Positions 1 to 10,240 of a DNA stretch of 64,000 bases are shown here, piece by piece. A program made the translations under genes and the position numbers. A model generated the notes under the pieces. That model did not search any database, had not been told where the DNA came from, and saw nothing but the letters and a program-made list of their open reading frames with translations. Source of the DNA: Anthoceros angustus (taxonomy: Eukaryota > Streptophyta > Anthocerotopsida > Anthocerotales > Anthocerotaceae); assembly GCA_010909165.1 (NCBI GenBank), contig VJWM01000011.1, positions 62,001 through 126,000 of the forward strand, written 5' to 3'. Position 1 is the stretch's first letter. Each line of letters starts with the position of its first letter.

Positions 1-1600
1 TGGACGGGAGATTGGACCACCAATACCGAGACGGAACCTGTGACCTTCCCAGCCCACCACGAAGGAGATAGGAGGAGGAATAGGATGGTAGGGCCGACAG
101 CGAATGGCCACCACTAATAGGGTAATAAAGACGCCGACTTGGGCGTAGTATAAGAGGGCCGAGGCCCAATAAATCATCTTCTCTGGTGTTGATGCCGCTT
201 GCACCTTGTGTGTCTTCATGCTAACGTGAGTCCCGAGTCATCGAAAGGTGCACGGCCTCCCGAGAGAGATCAAGGTCCCGTGACGGACCCTAACGTGTGG
301 TGGTGTGCAGGGAAGAGCGATCGGGACGCCAGGGCCGCCGGGGTGGACCGAACGTGAGCCGGAGGAACCCGGAGGGCGGCAGAGTCTGGACGAGAGGCCC
401 TTGAGCAACGAGGAGGTCCGGACCGTAGCCACTTCATGCTCTTTCCAAGGTTGATGAGTGAGAGTGATGAGAGGAACGGACTAAAGGAACGAGTGACGGC
501 GGGAACGATACGGACGCAAACGGGTCTCAAACGCTTGGCCACACCGCCCGCTCGTGAACGTTATGAGTAGAAGAAGAAAACGACGATTGCGTGTTAAAGT
601 TGAGCGACGCAAGGTGAGAATCGTAAACGCCGCAACGAGCTTATCATTCTCTTGGAACGGACTTTACTACAACGACACGGGATTGTGGCGCCGGCTGGTC
701 GTCCGAAAGTCGCGCCACACCGGTAACGCCCAATTAAATTGTTAATCTGCCAGGCCAGCTTCGTTCTGTGGTTGGGCTGGGGTTGGTGACCATGGTTTAG
801 GCGGGGATTGGTTTGCCCGCTTCTGACATGAAGGGGGCGTGCGCACACATTTATGTGCACAAGCCACCTTCATGCGCCCGCACGCCACCCCCGATGATGC
901 GGGCGGACTGTGGACCGTGGATGCCCCTTTATGGATGCCACACATCACCTTTCGATTTCCCCCTGGGGTGTTTTGCTTCTTGAAAAATGTCATTTCGGCA
1001 TAGGGTATTGCCAACCTGCCACCTATTTTTCGCCCATCCGTATACCTGCCGTATTTATCGTGAAAACATCTTGACGTATTTGTATGTATGAGGATTGTAT
1101 GTACGAGGATTGTATGTATTGTTCTACATATTTGGTATACACCATCTAGAATAAAAGCATTAATTCCAGAGCATTTGTAAATCGTTGTATGTATCATGCC
1201 AGGTGCTATGCACCATGCTTCATATGCATAATCTAATACTCCCGAGTGGGGTATTTGAGCTTTGTCGCTCGGATGCGCTTATGGCCTTTGGCCTTTTCCG
1301 CTCGCGACCTTCTACACACATTTGGTGCCTTGCGCCAAGGCCGTTTTCTCAGTGCATGATCCCGGCTAAGGAGGGTTCTCCCACATAGACACCAAACAGA
1401 CGATGATCCAAACAAGAAAGGGACCAATCGAACACCAATCTTACACAAGAAACCGTGTGACCGCTTGCTTTTGCCACATCTTCCCTCTTGAAGCTGCCAC
1501 GGCCCTCATACTCGCACTTCCATATGTGGGGCCACCCCTTTCGTCGAAGCAGAATTTCCCTTTCCCTTGCGGTTTTGGGTTGTCACTGACCTCGGTTCTT
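1..1600. other. No recognised gene; possible LTR remnant at the left edge
   Basis: No frame here shows a domain that I recognise. The longest frames (151 codons on the minus strand near 742-1197 and a basic 63-codon frame at 554-745) lack family motifs. A TATA-like box at 149-154 followed by AATAAA at 168-173 looks like the U3/R part of an LTR, but no second copy exists in the window to confirm it. Positions 1030-1200 are AT-rich and otherwise featureless. Confidence 0.4.
149..173 (+). promoter_or_regulatory. TATA-like box and AATAAA, possible LTR U3/R
   Basis: TATAAG is followed 13 bases later by AATAAA. Such close spacing of promoter and polyadenylation signals is typical of plant LTRs. 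There is no paired LTR, so the call is weak. Confidence 0.2.
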
Positions 1601-2170
1601 CCTGGAATTGTGCACTTTCAGCGTCCGAGTCACTCCCATCATTAGCCGACCTACCTCCATCTCCTGCGCCGTCTTCCTCATGACCCTCCTCTTCCTCCTC
1701 AGGGCATCTACCATGAGATTCTCCTTCCCTGGCTTGTACTTGATAGACACATCATACATTGCTAGGAAATTTTGCCATCTAGCTTATCTAGGACTTAGTC
1801 ACAACCAATTAGTAAAAAGGCTTGTGCTCACATTGTTTGTGTAGATCTTCATAGAAGATAGTGTCTACAAATCTTGAGACAAATGGTGACAGCAGTCATC
1901 TCCTTTTCAGAATGGGGTTCCTTTCATGTTTATGCAAGTTCCTTGACTTGTAAGCCACTTGCCTATCTTTTTGCATAAGCACTCTTCCGATTGCATAGCT
2001 GACGCATCAGTATACACTTCTATATCCTTCTTCAGATCATAGATTGCCAATACTGGGGTAAGTATTGAGTCTCATCTTCAGAAACTCGAATGCCCTCTGA
2101 CAATTTTCATTGCATTTCCAAGCCTTTGCTTTCTTCAAGAGATCAGTTAATGGGGCAACAATCTTAGCAA
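1600..2170 (-). pseudogene. Ty3/gypsy RNase H and connection region (inverted fragment)
   Basis: On the minus strand the segment 2040-2170 reads KIVAPLTDLLKKAKAW followed by a CQRAFEFLK-type stretch, the usual link between reverse transcriptase and RNase H in Ty3/gypsy pol. Further along, 1660-1810 encodes ARWQNFLAMYD and KYKPGKENLMVDAL, matching the end of retroviral-type RNase H where the chain leads into 'ADALSR'. Stops and frameshifts break the reading frame throughout. The neighbouring pieces of the same pol gene lie on the plus strand at 2172-2519 and 2762-2825, so this block is inverted and displaced relative to them. The family assignment is firm; the original extent is inferred. Confidence 0.75.
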
Positions 2171-2171
2171 G

Positions 2172-2519
2172 TCCTCATTTGGTGCCCCAGTGTTCTTCAT
2201 GCACAAGAAGAACGGAAGATTGAGATTATGCTTGGATTTTAGAGCACTCAACGAGATAATAGTAAAGAAATCATATTCTTTGCTAAGCACCTTTGCCAAG
2301 GATGGATGACCTGTTTGACAGAATAAGTGGTGCTAAGTATTTCACCAAGCTGGATTCAATGGCATGCTATTATGAGATCTGCATTGCAGAAGAACATGAA
2401 CACGAGACTGCTTGTAGAACAAGGTATGGATCTTTTGAGTTTCTGGTCATGCCATTTGGACTCACTAATGCACCAGCCACGTTTCAGACTCTTATGAATT
2501 CTATATTCAGAAATCTCCA
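2172..2519 (+). pseudogene. Ty3/gypsy reverse transcriptase, fingers and palm
   Basis: The plus strand encodes APVFFMHKKNGRLRLCLDFR near the start, then [20 protein letters not shown] and [16 protein letters not shown]. These are the N-terminal and central reverse-transcriptase blocks (LDFRALN, the KLD block, MPFGLTNAP). The sequence breaks off immediately before the catalytic Y-x-D-D block, which lies next door on the opposite strand. A frame change occurs near 2290. The sequence is AT-richer than most elements in this window, so it is a separate family from elements A, B and C. Confidence 0.85.
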
Positions 2520-2760
2520 TCCCGATACCATTTGTAGAGACAATGAATCCTAGGAAGTTTGTCCCTTTCTTAACAAAGTCACACTTTGTTTTGGTTGAGA
2601 ACAAAAAGTTTGCTCTTAATTTTTCTAACACTTTCCTCAAGTGTTAGACATGCTCTTCCAAAGTAGAATTGTATGTCATGATATCATCCAAGTAGATCAT
2701 AATACACCCATCCATCTGATAAGGTAAAGTCCATATAGAGTTAGCTGTCGCCAAAGAATG
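2520..2760 (-). pseudogene. Ty3/gypsy reverse transcriptase catalytic block, inverted
   Basis: The minus strand encodes MIYLDDIMTYNSTLEEHV, then RKVLEKLRANFLFSTKTKC and [13 protein letters not shown]. This is the YxDD active-site block and the following thumb of Ty3/gypsy reverse transcriptase. In an intact element it should directly follow the block at 2172-2519 and precede the block at 2762-2825, both of which are on the plus strand. A simple inversion of about 240 bp therefore explains its orientation. Confidence 0.8.
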
Positions 2761-2761
2761 T

Positions 2762-2825
2762 GCATGAGGTGCGTATGTTTTTGGGATTGGCTAGCGTGTA
2801 CAAGAGATTTGTATCGATGTATCTG
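2762..2825 (+). pseudogene. Ty3/gypsy connection domain fragment
   Basis: The plus strand reads VRMFLGLASVYKRFV, matching the FLGLA-x-YYRRF block just after reverse transcriptase in Ty3/gypsy pol. It has the same orientation as 2172-2519 and confirms that only the intervening 240 bp is flipped. The next expected block (KIVAPLTD) is found inverted at 2040-2170. Confidence 0.65.
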
Positions 2826-2828
2826 ATC

Positions 2829-3315
2829 CTAATGCTCTCTACTCCTGTCACCACCTCCCGCCTCCTCCTTATCAACTAGCTCGGCAGAAGAGGCCTTCTT
2901 AGCTTCCTTAGAGGAGACAGGTGTTCCTCTCTCCACCGCCCTATTTCCACGACTTTGTGACCTTGTCATAGGCCCTGAAACCATAGGCCGTGCTTCCTTT
3001 CTCTCGTCAAGCTCGGCCTCCCCCCCCACCTCCTCCTCATATTCCTCATGCTCCTCTTCCACCTTTGATTTTTGTGCTTTCTTATTTGCATCCTTCACCT
3101 TCTCGGTCTTCGCATAACACAAAGCCCAATTAACAGCCTTGTGCAGCAACTTCTCCAAGAGAATACTAAGCACCATGTAATGGGGGACTCTCTGTCCGTT
3201 GCACTGCGAAGGCCATTGCCCATAGACAAGAAGAGGAAGTTCATTCACGTTTGCCCACTCCTCAAGAAGCAACCTTGTAGTAGCCTTGAACTTATAGCCT
3301 TCGCTAGCATGATAC
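2829..3315 (-). pseudogene. Unidentified charged ORF fragment, probably retroelement
   Basis: A minus-strand open frame of 147 codons (3272 to 2829) starts with a hydrophobic/aromatic part, passes through a K/E-rich stretch (residues about 60-105) and ends with an R/S-rich stretch containing PMTRSQSRG. No family is recognised. The composition resembles a gag C-terminus or a linker. It abuts the palindrome at 3316-3405, beyond which a minus-strand reverse transcriptase fragment follows, so it is probably part of a broken element. Confidence 0.3.
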
Positions 3316-3405
3316 GGCTCCCCAAACCAAGTGATAACCTCAACACCACCAACAAGCTCTAGAGCTTGTTGGTGGTGTTGAGGTTATCACTTGGTTTGGG
3401 GAGCC
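3316..3405. repeat. Perfect 90-bp palindrome without spacer
   Basis: The 45 bases at 3316-3360 are the exact reverse complement of 3361-3405, with the centre between 3360 and 3361 (AAGCTCT/AGAGCTT). Identity stops abruptly at both ends. It sits between two retroelement fragments. Confidence 0.95.
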
Positions 3406-3409
3406 ACCG

Positions 3410-3575
3410 CTCAAAATGGCGTGTCCTTGACCACCGCTCGCACCGTCTGCTGGCAGACCCATATCTTCCCCTTCTGCTTCTTGGGGACCACCACGATCGG
3501 GGCTACCCACTCCGATGTCACAATAGGATAGATGATGTCCGCGCGCAAGTAAAGCTCCAGCTGTTCCCCCATATC
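3410..3575 (-). pseudogene. Ty3/gypsy reverse transcriptase N-terminal fragment
   Basis: The minus strand reads LRADIIYPIVTSEWVAPIVV and then VPKKQKGKIWVC. This matches the start of Ty3/gypsy reverse transcriptase (IIxPSxSxWxSPVVLVPKKDG-K-R-x-C-VDYR). It ends at the V-C before the DYR motif, where the sequence becomes unrelated. It is GC-richer than the fragments at 1.6-2.8 kb and may come from another element. Confidence 0.7.
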
Positions 3576-3689
3576 ACGTGGAATACGTATTGCATCAGTG
3601 GAAACAAAGCTGAAAGGGATAGAGGACGCTTGAAGTGTCCAAAAATTCCAATTAATTTGTCAATAAAATCAAACACTTAGATATGCAAG

Positions 3690-3905
3690 ATATGAGAGTG
3701 ACGTAAGGGTTAGCACATATATAGTACTATATAAACAAGTCTTGACGCCTATATACGTACGTATATACGTATACAAAGGAGGCACATATGAGTACACTAA
3801 TATAATATAAGTATAACAGATGGATGTGTACATATATATGTACACATACTTACACATACTTATGTCTTGAAGCCTATAAACATATATATGTATACAGAGG
3901 ATATG
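3690..3905. repeat. TA/TACG-rich low-complexity stretch
   Basis: Alternating purine-pyrimidine runs of the type TATATACGTACGTATATACG and CATATATATGTACACATACT cover most of this interval. There is no coding signal. Confidence 0.7.
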
Positions 3906-4059
3906 CAAAGGAGGTAAAAAAGGAAGGGAAGGATAGGCCCCCGGGGGAGAGAGAGGTCATTGTTACAATCAAGTTGAAAGAGGAAGAGGGGAAGAGTATC
4001 AAATCGTTGTGATAGGGGAGGTCCTTCTCACAGTCATGATGGAGGAGGAGAAGTGAAAG

Positions 4060-4510
4060 AGTATAAAAAGAGTGTGATAAGGGGAGCAATAACTAGCAAG
4101 GTGAGGTGAGAGGAGAGAGACCAAGCATTGTGTTAAGATGAGGTGAGAAGGTGGATAAGAAAATGACACCCTGGACACCAAGCCACCAAAGAGTGTTGCA
4201 ATTTTGAAGTGGTACATGAAGTGAGAGACCAAGCATTGTGTTAGGATGGTGGGAGAAGGTGGAGAAAGAATGGACCAACTTAACACCAAGCCATCACAAC
4301 ATGTTGCAAGTTGGAAGTGGTACATAAAATTGCAACACGATAATAACAAGGGTGGGAAATTATTAACAATGCTTGTGAGAGGGTGTACCCGAAGGGGAGG
4401 TGGGAAGAGAGAGTGCCGTGTCGTGTTAAGATGGTCGCACCAAGGGATGTAACTAACAAACTTAATACCAACCCTCCAAAACATGTTGCAATGTGGAAGT
4501 GTAACAAAAA
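4060..4510 (+). repeat. Imperfect direct repeats of about 110-200 bp
   Basis: The block 'AAGCATTGTGTTAAGATG ... ACCAAGCCACCA ... TGTTGCAATTTTGAAGTGG' recurs with substitutions at about 4120-4215, 4230-4335 and 4415-4505. The spacing differs and the order of sub-blocks is kept. No coding potential is apparent. Confidence 0.65.
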
Positions 4511-4639
4511 TTGAAATCATCGATCAGAAAGGTGCCCTTTTCTAGTAGGGCAAGGCACGATTGCTAAGGGTTTCAAGCAACAACCAGTGCATTGACTTTG
4601 ATGAGATTTTTTCACCGAGTCAAAATGATAACTTTGCGA

Positions 4640-4968
4640 TGTATTCTTGCTTTGGTTGCAGAATGATATGGAACTTATGATGGATGTCAAGACGGCATTC
4701 TTGCATGGTGACCTTCAAGAGAAGTCTCCATGCAAAGAACGGAAGGTTTTGTTGAGAAGGGCAAAGAGAATCTGTGGGTTATGGAAGAGCCTTTATGGTT
4801 TAAACAGGCACCCGGAAAGTGGTATCACAAGTTCCACTCATTTTATGCTTTCTCAAGGCTACAAACGAAGCGAGGGATCATTGCCTCTATACAAAGCAAG
4901 CTAAGGATCAAAGCTTGCTCATTTTGATCCTCTATGTGGATGATATGCTAATTCTTTGGGGAGCAGAT
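4640..4968 (+). pseudogene. Ty1/copia reverse transcriptase, central part
   Basis: The plus strand encodes MDVKTAFLHGDLQE, then blocks equivalent to EGFVEKGKENLW and QAPGKWYHKF, and ends in ILYVDDMLI at about 4930-4955. These are diagnostic for Ty1/copia reverse transcriptase: the DVKTAFLNG block and the YVDD active site. At least two frameshifts separate the blocks. Downstream, the thumb is inverted (4969-5268) and RNase H resumes on the plus strand at 5269. Confidence 0.9.
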
Positions 4969-5268
4969 CGATGAGAAAACACGCTAACCACTCCACCGCA
5001 AAGCGCAACGTGTGTAGCAATCATTGCATACATCAAACTCCCGGTGATGAGTATGGGACCTTCTCCATTTCGACTTTGTCCTCCTTAGAGCTTGGGCAAT
5101 CTGCGCTGAAAGTTTCACACATGGAGGCAATGGAGTACCCAATGGTTTCCCCTTCTCCATGTTGAAACGTTGAAGCACCCTGTTAATGTATTCCGTCTGA
5201 GACAAATAAAGCAGACACATGCCAAGTATATGGCTCACCTCTCCCAAGTCTGTCATTTCAAAGTGAGT
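4969..5268 (-). pseudogene. Ty1/copia thumb region, inverted in place
   Basis: The minus strand encodes HFEMTDLGEVSHILGM, LSQTEYINRVLQRFNME, and near its end an equivalent of the AFAVGVVSRF block. In Ty1/copia this segment lies between the YVDD block and RNase H. Here those two flanks are on the plus strand immediately on either side (ending about 4968, resuming about 5269). A clean 300-bp inversion restores collinearity with the family. Confidence 0.85.
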
Positions 5269-5784
5269 ATGTTTTGGTAGTGAAGATGCATGTGTAGTTG
5301 GGTACACAGATGCTGATTATGCAGGGGATATGGACAAAAGGAGGTCCACATCAGGTTATGTCTTCATGTGCATTGGAGGGGCAGTCTCATGGCGATCTCG
5401 TTTGCAGTCGTGCATTACGCTATCTACCACAGAGGCCGAGTATGTTGCAGCAACTGAGGCTTGCAAGGAAGCCATATGGCTTGCTCGTTTAGTGGGAGAC
5501 TTGGGGATCAAGGTTGAGCTGGCAATGTTGCATTGTGATAGCCAGAGTGCTATCCAATTGGCAAAGAATCCGGTGTTTCATGCGAAGACTAAACATGTGG
5601 ATGTGAAGTATATCACTTCATTTGAGAGGTGTTGGATGACAAGAGGGTACAACTTGTCAAGGTTCACACCAGCTAGAACCCTGCAGATATTCTTACCAAG
5701 GGATTGTCTCTGGACCAATTTGCACAGTTCGGACCGACATGGGCATGAGGTAGTCCATTCTTCTCTGAAGGTAAATTGGCCTTT
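5269..5784 (+). pseudogene. Ty1/copia RNase H
   Basis: The plus strand reads VVGYTDADYAGDMDKRRSTS, then GYVFMCIGGAVSWRS, TLSTTEAEYVAATEACKEA and LHCDSQSAIQLAKNPVFHAK. These are the Ty1/copia RNase H blocks with the catalytic D (TDAD), E (EAEY) and D (CDSQSA). The end is frameshifted near 5640. A polypurine tract and an LTR-like TG follow, as expected for the 3' end of a copia element. Confidence 0.9.
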
Positions 5785-5795
5785 AAGTGGGAGGT
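5785..5795 (+). other. Polypurine tract of the copia element
   Basis: The purine-rich run AAGTGGGAGG lies directly before TGTAAGG at 5796, the usual primer site for plus-strand synthesis beside a 3' LTR. Confidence 0.6.
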
Positions 5796-6000
5796 TGTAA
5801 GGTATTAAAGCCCAATGTACTTAGACTAATACACTTAGTCTAAGTTGAGTGTCGATTAAGTATCATTAGTTTAGTTGAAGCTAATCACTAGGAAGCTTCT
5901 TGTGCTCCTTCCTAGTGGCTTCTTGTGGAGCTTCCTAGGGAGCCTTGTTGGAGGGTATAAATACCCTCCAAGCCTCATCTCAATGTGAGAGAGTTACACT
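5796..6000 (+). mobile_element. Ty1/copia 3' LTR, 5' portion
   Basis: The LTR is inferred to start with TGTAAGG at 5796. A TATAAATA box lies at 5956-5963 inside a small GAGGGTATAAATACCCTC palindrome. The 3' end is not determinable because no partner LTR is in the window, and the sequence turns CT-rich after about 6000. Confidence 0.5.
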
Positions 6001-7592
6001 TGCCTCCTCCTCTCCTCTCCTCTTTCCACCATCATGGGCTGCCATACGATCCTTCACACTGGCCTCACTTTCCTCCTCCCGGCTTGCTCATCGCCCGCCT
6101 CGGCCTCAGTGGGCTACTCGCCATCCGCCCCACCGCCGATCCTCGGGTCCCTGTCCGTCTTCACCGTGGTCTCGGCCTCCCACGCCGCCTTCACCTGAGC
6201 CTCCCAGGCTTGGTGTTGTTCTCGCCGAGCCTCGGCCGAGTCTCGGGCCCTTCTCGCCGGGCCTCCTCCTCCTTGTGAGCGTCCTCCGCTTGGTAAAGGT
6301 TCTCCTCCTTTAGCAGGCTTCCTGCTTGTTTGCGCAGTGCGGGACCTTAGTCAATCTTGTTGGACGGACCTCCCTCTCGCCTTGGCCTTCTCTTCTTCTA
6401 TCCCGCAGGGACCTTCTTCACAGCCGCCTTGGCCGCCTCCACTGACCACTGGAGCTCCACCATCGTCGTGGCGTGGCCTCCCCGTGGGTCTTCTCCGCCC
6501 GTTCCGAGACCCCAAAGCATACCGTCCATGACGGTTGCTAGGACCCGCCGTGTCTCTTCCACGGCCGCTGCTGGAGAGGCACCCAAGAAGTCCGTCGTGG
6601 GTGCGGGCATCTCCCGGTCAGTCGAGGACATTATCTGCTGATCGAGGGCGGACCAACATCCGGACAATCAGGGACCCTCGGTCACGAGTGTTTGATCGGA
6701 CCTTCTTTGGCCCTCTTGCCCGCTAGCTCCTTCTCCGCTCTTCTCCGCTTGGGGCTCGGAGGTGGTGAGAGTCAGAATCGCCCTCTTGCCCCTCACGGTT
6801 GGGGGCGAGCAGGCTTGGGGTGGGGCTGCCGATTGCCTCCCGCTCCATGGGCGGCGTCCTCTCGCCCTCCACGGCCTCCTCGCTTCACCACTCAGTTGGT
6901 AGGGGCAAAGGCAGGTCTTGATCTGGCGCCTGGTAGTCTTGTCTTAGCCTCTTCACTTCCCTTAGTCCGTGAGGTTCAGCAATTGGGGTCGTCGTGGGCT
7001 GCTGGCCTGCTGGCGTCGCGACCGCCAGCTCCCTTCCTGTGGCTGCCTCCTCCTGCGCAGGGTGTTCCAGTGGGGGAACCAAGAGGAGGAAAGCGGGAAT
7101 GTCCTCCCACACCTCCCTGGGTGGCGAGGGGGTTCGTTCCAGACGTATGGAGTCCGGAATCCCCTCCCATTCGTCCTCCTCCCGGACCCGCTTGGTCCGG
7201 GCCGGACGGACCTCGACCTCCTGCGTTCTTCCTTCTCGCTCCACCTCACGGTAGGCGGCTGCCTCAGTGGCGCTCCTCTTCCCCTCCTTGAGGAGGTTCA
7301 TGTGCCCCCCATGGATGATGAGCAGCGACAAGCAAACGGGGTGGCTTCTCACTTCTCGGCTTAGGGCCTCTGGTTGATTGAAGATGATCACCGATCGGTA
7401 GCGTTTCCCCTACATAAGGCGTGGAGGAACACCAGCAGATTATCCCCAAGGTGGTCCACCTTGGTAAGCATATTCCAGTGGACGATGATCTTCGCCACTG
7501 CTCGTACTCTCCTATCCAAGAGGTTCGACATCAGCCACCCGTTGGAGGATCGCTGCGTTCCTTGTCGCAAGAGGGCCGTGTCGCGCTACTGG
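6000..7592 (-). pseudogene. Degenerate charged minus-strand ORF, unidentified
   Basis: Minus-strand frames run with few stops: 168 codons at 7391-6885 and 89 codons at 6667-6398, preceded by 60 codons at 7570-7388. The protein is rich in R, E and A, with segments such as ATEAAAYREVEREGRTQEVE and VEAAKAAVKKV that suggest a coiled coil. No family is recognised. A frame of similar composition lies at 17552-18240, just beyond element A. The two may be halves of one reading frame split by that insertion. The plus strand is CT-rich, so the plus-strand frames here are probably shadows. Confidence 0.35.
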
Positions 7593-8872
7593 CTGCATAG
7601 CGTTCAAGACACACGGGAAAATTATGTGGAGAGCGTTCACAATGACCCGCACCCAAAACAAACCCACACACGCAATGTTCACCTTAAGACTGTTCAATAC
7701 TGCCAATGGCAAAATTTCATTTCAGCTTGGATGTAGGATCCAATCCGCTCATCTACACTTCCCAAGAGCTCTCGCTGTCCAAGGAAACTTCGTTATGCTA
7801 CGTTGGGATCCGTATGGCTGCTCCCAAGAACAAACATCAGCAATCCGCTCGCTGCTGCCAACTGCTTGCTATCTTATACTGCCTAAGTGCTTAGCACGCC
7901 TTCTCTTGCCGAATCACAGGTACCCTCGCGGCGCGCCTTGACACCCTCCTGAAAAGACGGGCGATGCCACCCGTAAACGCGGCTCACAACAACTCCGCCG
8001 CAACTACGGGTGATCACGATTTCGACACCCGCTACCCACACGCGATTGTGGCCATCCTCGAACTCACATCGCGTATTCGCGCATGCACATCCATCATTCA
8101 TTCCCACCATGCATGCATGTCCATAGCGGACATACATATTCGCACATGCATGCACCCACATACCCTTCATGACACAACACGGTGTCATGGCGGTATCGCT
8201 CTTGGTGCATAGCGTTCAAGACACCGCAGGAAAATTATGTGGAGGCGTTCACAATGACCAAAACAAACCCACACACGCAATGTTCACCTTAAATTCAATC
8301 GCCAATGGCAAAATTTCATTTCGGCTTGGATGTAGGATCCAATCCGCTCATCTACACTTCCCAAGAGCTCTCATTGTCAAGGAAACTTTTATGCTACGTT
8401 GGGATCCGTATGGGCGCTCCCAGAACAAACATCGAATCCGCTGCTCGGATTGCTTGCTATCTTATCTTGCTAAGTGTGCGCCTTCTCGCGAATCACGGTA
8501 CCCTCGCGGACACCTCCACGAAAAGGCGCGTCCCGTGGCTGCGGCTCACGTGCTCACGCGCAACTACGGGTGATCACGGTTTGACACCCGCTACCCACAC
8601 GCGATTCGTGTGGCCATCCTCGAACTCACATGCGTTCGACGCCATGCACATCCATGCATGCCCACCATGCATGCATGTCCATAGCGGACATACATACCAT
8701 ATTCATGCACATGCATGCACCCCTTACCACACCGGTGTCATGGCGTTGTCGCTCACGAACTGACACACGGAAAATTATGTGGAGGCGTTCACAATGACAC
8801 ACCCAAAACAAACCCACACGCAATGTTCATCTTAAGGCATTCAAAAGCGCCAATGGCCCCCGCCAAAGTAGC
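7593..8872 (-). repeat. LTR-like repeat of element A, two copies plus a fragment in tandem
   Basis: Three adjoining copies of one sequence lie at about 7593-8187, 8188-8740 and 8741-8872 (partial). Each complete copy ends in GGTGTCA, and the shared block GTGCATAGCGTTCAAG recurs with a period of 613 bp. A fourth copy lies at 17089-17552 on the other side of element A in the same orientation. Each contains a CATGCATG-rich stretch with the small inverted repeat ATGTCC/GGACAT. Direct flanking copies in the same orientation with TG/CA-compatible ends suggest LTRs. The tandem arrangement is unusual and could be duplication or misassembly. Confidence 0.55.
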
Positions 8873-10240
8873 GGTGCCATTGCACTTTGATAGCACGCGG
8901 GCATCATATCCCATAAAACCTTCTATAGAACGCGAAACATACTATCACGAAGTTGGTGAGAAGGGCGTTCATGCTCTGCGTCTGTGGCCAAAGCGCCACC
9001 GCCTCTCTTGGTCAGTATTCATCCACTTGTGCCTTTCCCAGCCTCTGCCGTTCTCTGGCTCGGTGGCGAGCCATAAGTTCTTCTTCCTCATCAGCCAGCT
9101 CTTGACTACTCGCCATCATGGCCCATTCAAGCCATTCACGTGTAATCTGCTTCGATACATTGGGTGCGTAAATAATCACCGACGTTGTTGTTGAGCAAGT
9201 ACCGGCCTTTCGGTTGTAGGCTCATCCCATTCTAAATTCCCGTTAGCAAGCAAGCGGTAAAAGCTCAGGGGTAGCCTATGGCGTCATCTGCTTTCTCCCG
9301 ATGTAAATGACTAAGCCACACTTTCAAGCTGCGCCAAATGCGGGTTTCTCCTGCTTATACACGAAACCCTTCCTTGGGCGGTGATCAAACACCTGATGCA
9401 TAAAGAGGTGATGCTCCAATTTGCGAAATGCCCTTCACGAGCTAGTCCACACGAACGTTTGCCTATTCATTCCCCTCCCTGCAAGTTCAAACAAATCCTT
9501 GTGGTCATATGGAAAATTTTCGACCTTGCAAGTCTCATGATGAGACTCCACATACAAAAATGCGTAATTCGGGAATGTCTAGTTCTGGTTTAGATATTTG
9601 CGAACGGAGTCGCCACTTATCTTCCCATGGCGCTCGGTGGGGCACACTATGATGCATCCTGAGCAGTCTTACATGTGTGATCTACTTCCGGATCCATTGT
9701 CAAAGCTCTACACCGGTCTCCGTTAGTCACGATGTCACAATTCCCACCCGCTCGCCGGCATGCGGTGAAGACTTCGTCGGTGGCTTTTCTACGGCCGCCA
9801 ACCCGTTGGTGTCGGCCAACCTCCATCACCCGGGAACAACCGTGCTCACAAGGGCGTTGTGCGACAGGCTCTCAACTCCACAGGTTATGAGCTTGTCTCA
9901 TCGAATCGAGCGCGACCTCAATCCACGATGACCAACAAATCACCTTGATGCAAGGATGCCACGCTTGCGATCAGTTCCTCACGATGCGGGCGCTTGATCG
10001 CGTCGTTGTTGTGCCACGGTGTCTGATGACCTCCTATCGCCAACGCCGCCCACCTTGTCTTGGCCCAATGTCGATGCTTAGTTTGCGCCTGTCCATCATG
10101 TGTGCCTCACGTGCCTTAGTGCGGAACCTCTGTGACTATTTCTGCGATAACCTAACCCTTTGCACGAACAAGTATGACCCCGTTTACGGTAGGGCTTCAA
10201 ACACTCATATCTGTGTATTGCCATCATCCAAAAACCTTTG
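8873..10240. other. Element A 3' region without recognisable gene
   Basis: Reading on the minus strand this lies between the PHD-bearing integrase end and the LTR-like repeats. Only short frames occur and no domain is seen. The counterpart in element B carries an unidentified ORF (49640-52260), but I see no clear match to it here. Confidence 0.4.

Noticed and set aside
742..1197. 151-codon minus-strand ORF
   Set aside because: No motif, an AT-rich half with TATGTA-type repetition, and no repeat partner. Probably chance.
6692..7291. 199-codon plus-strand Pro-rich ORF
   Set aside because: CT-rich composition explains it. The minus strand carries the more protein-like frame.
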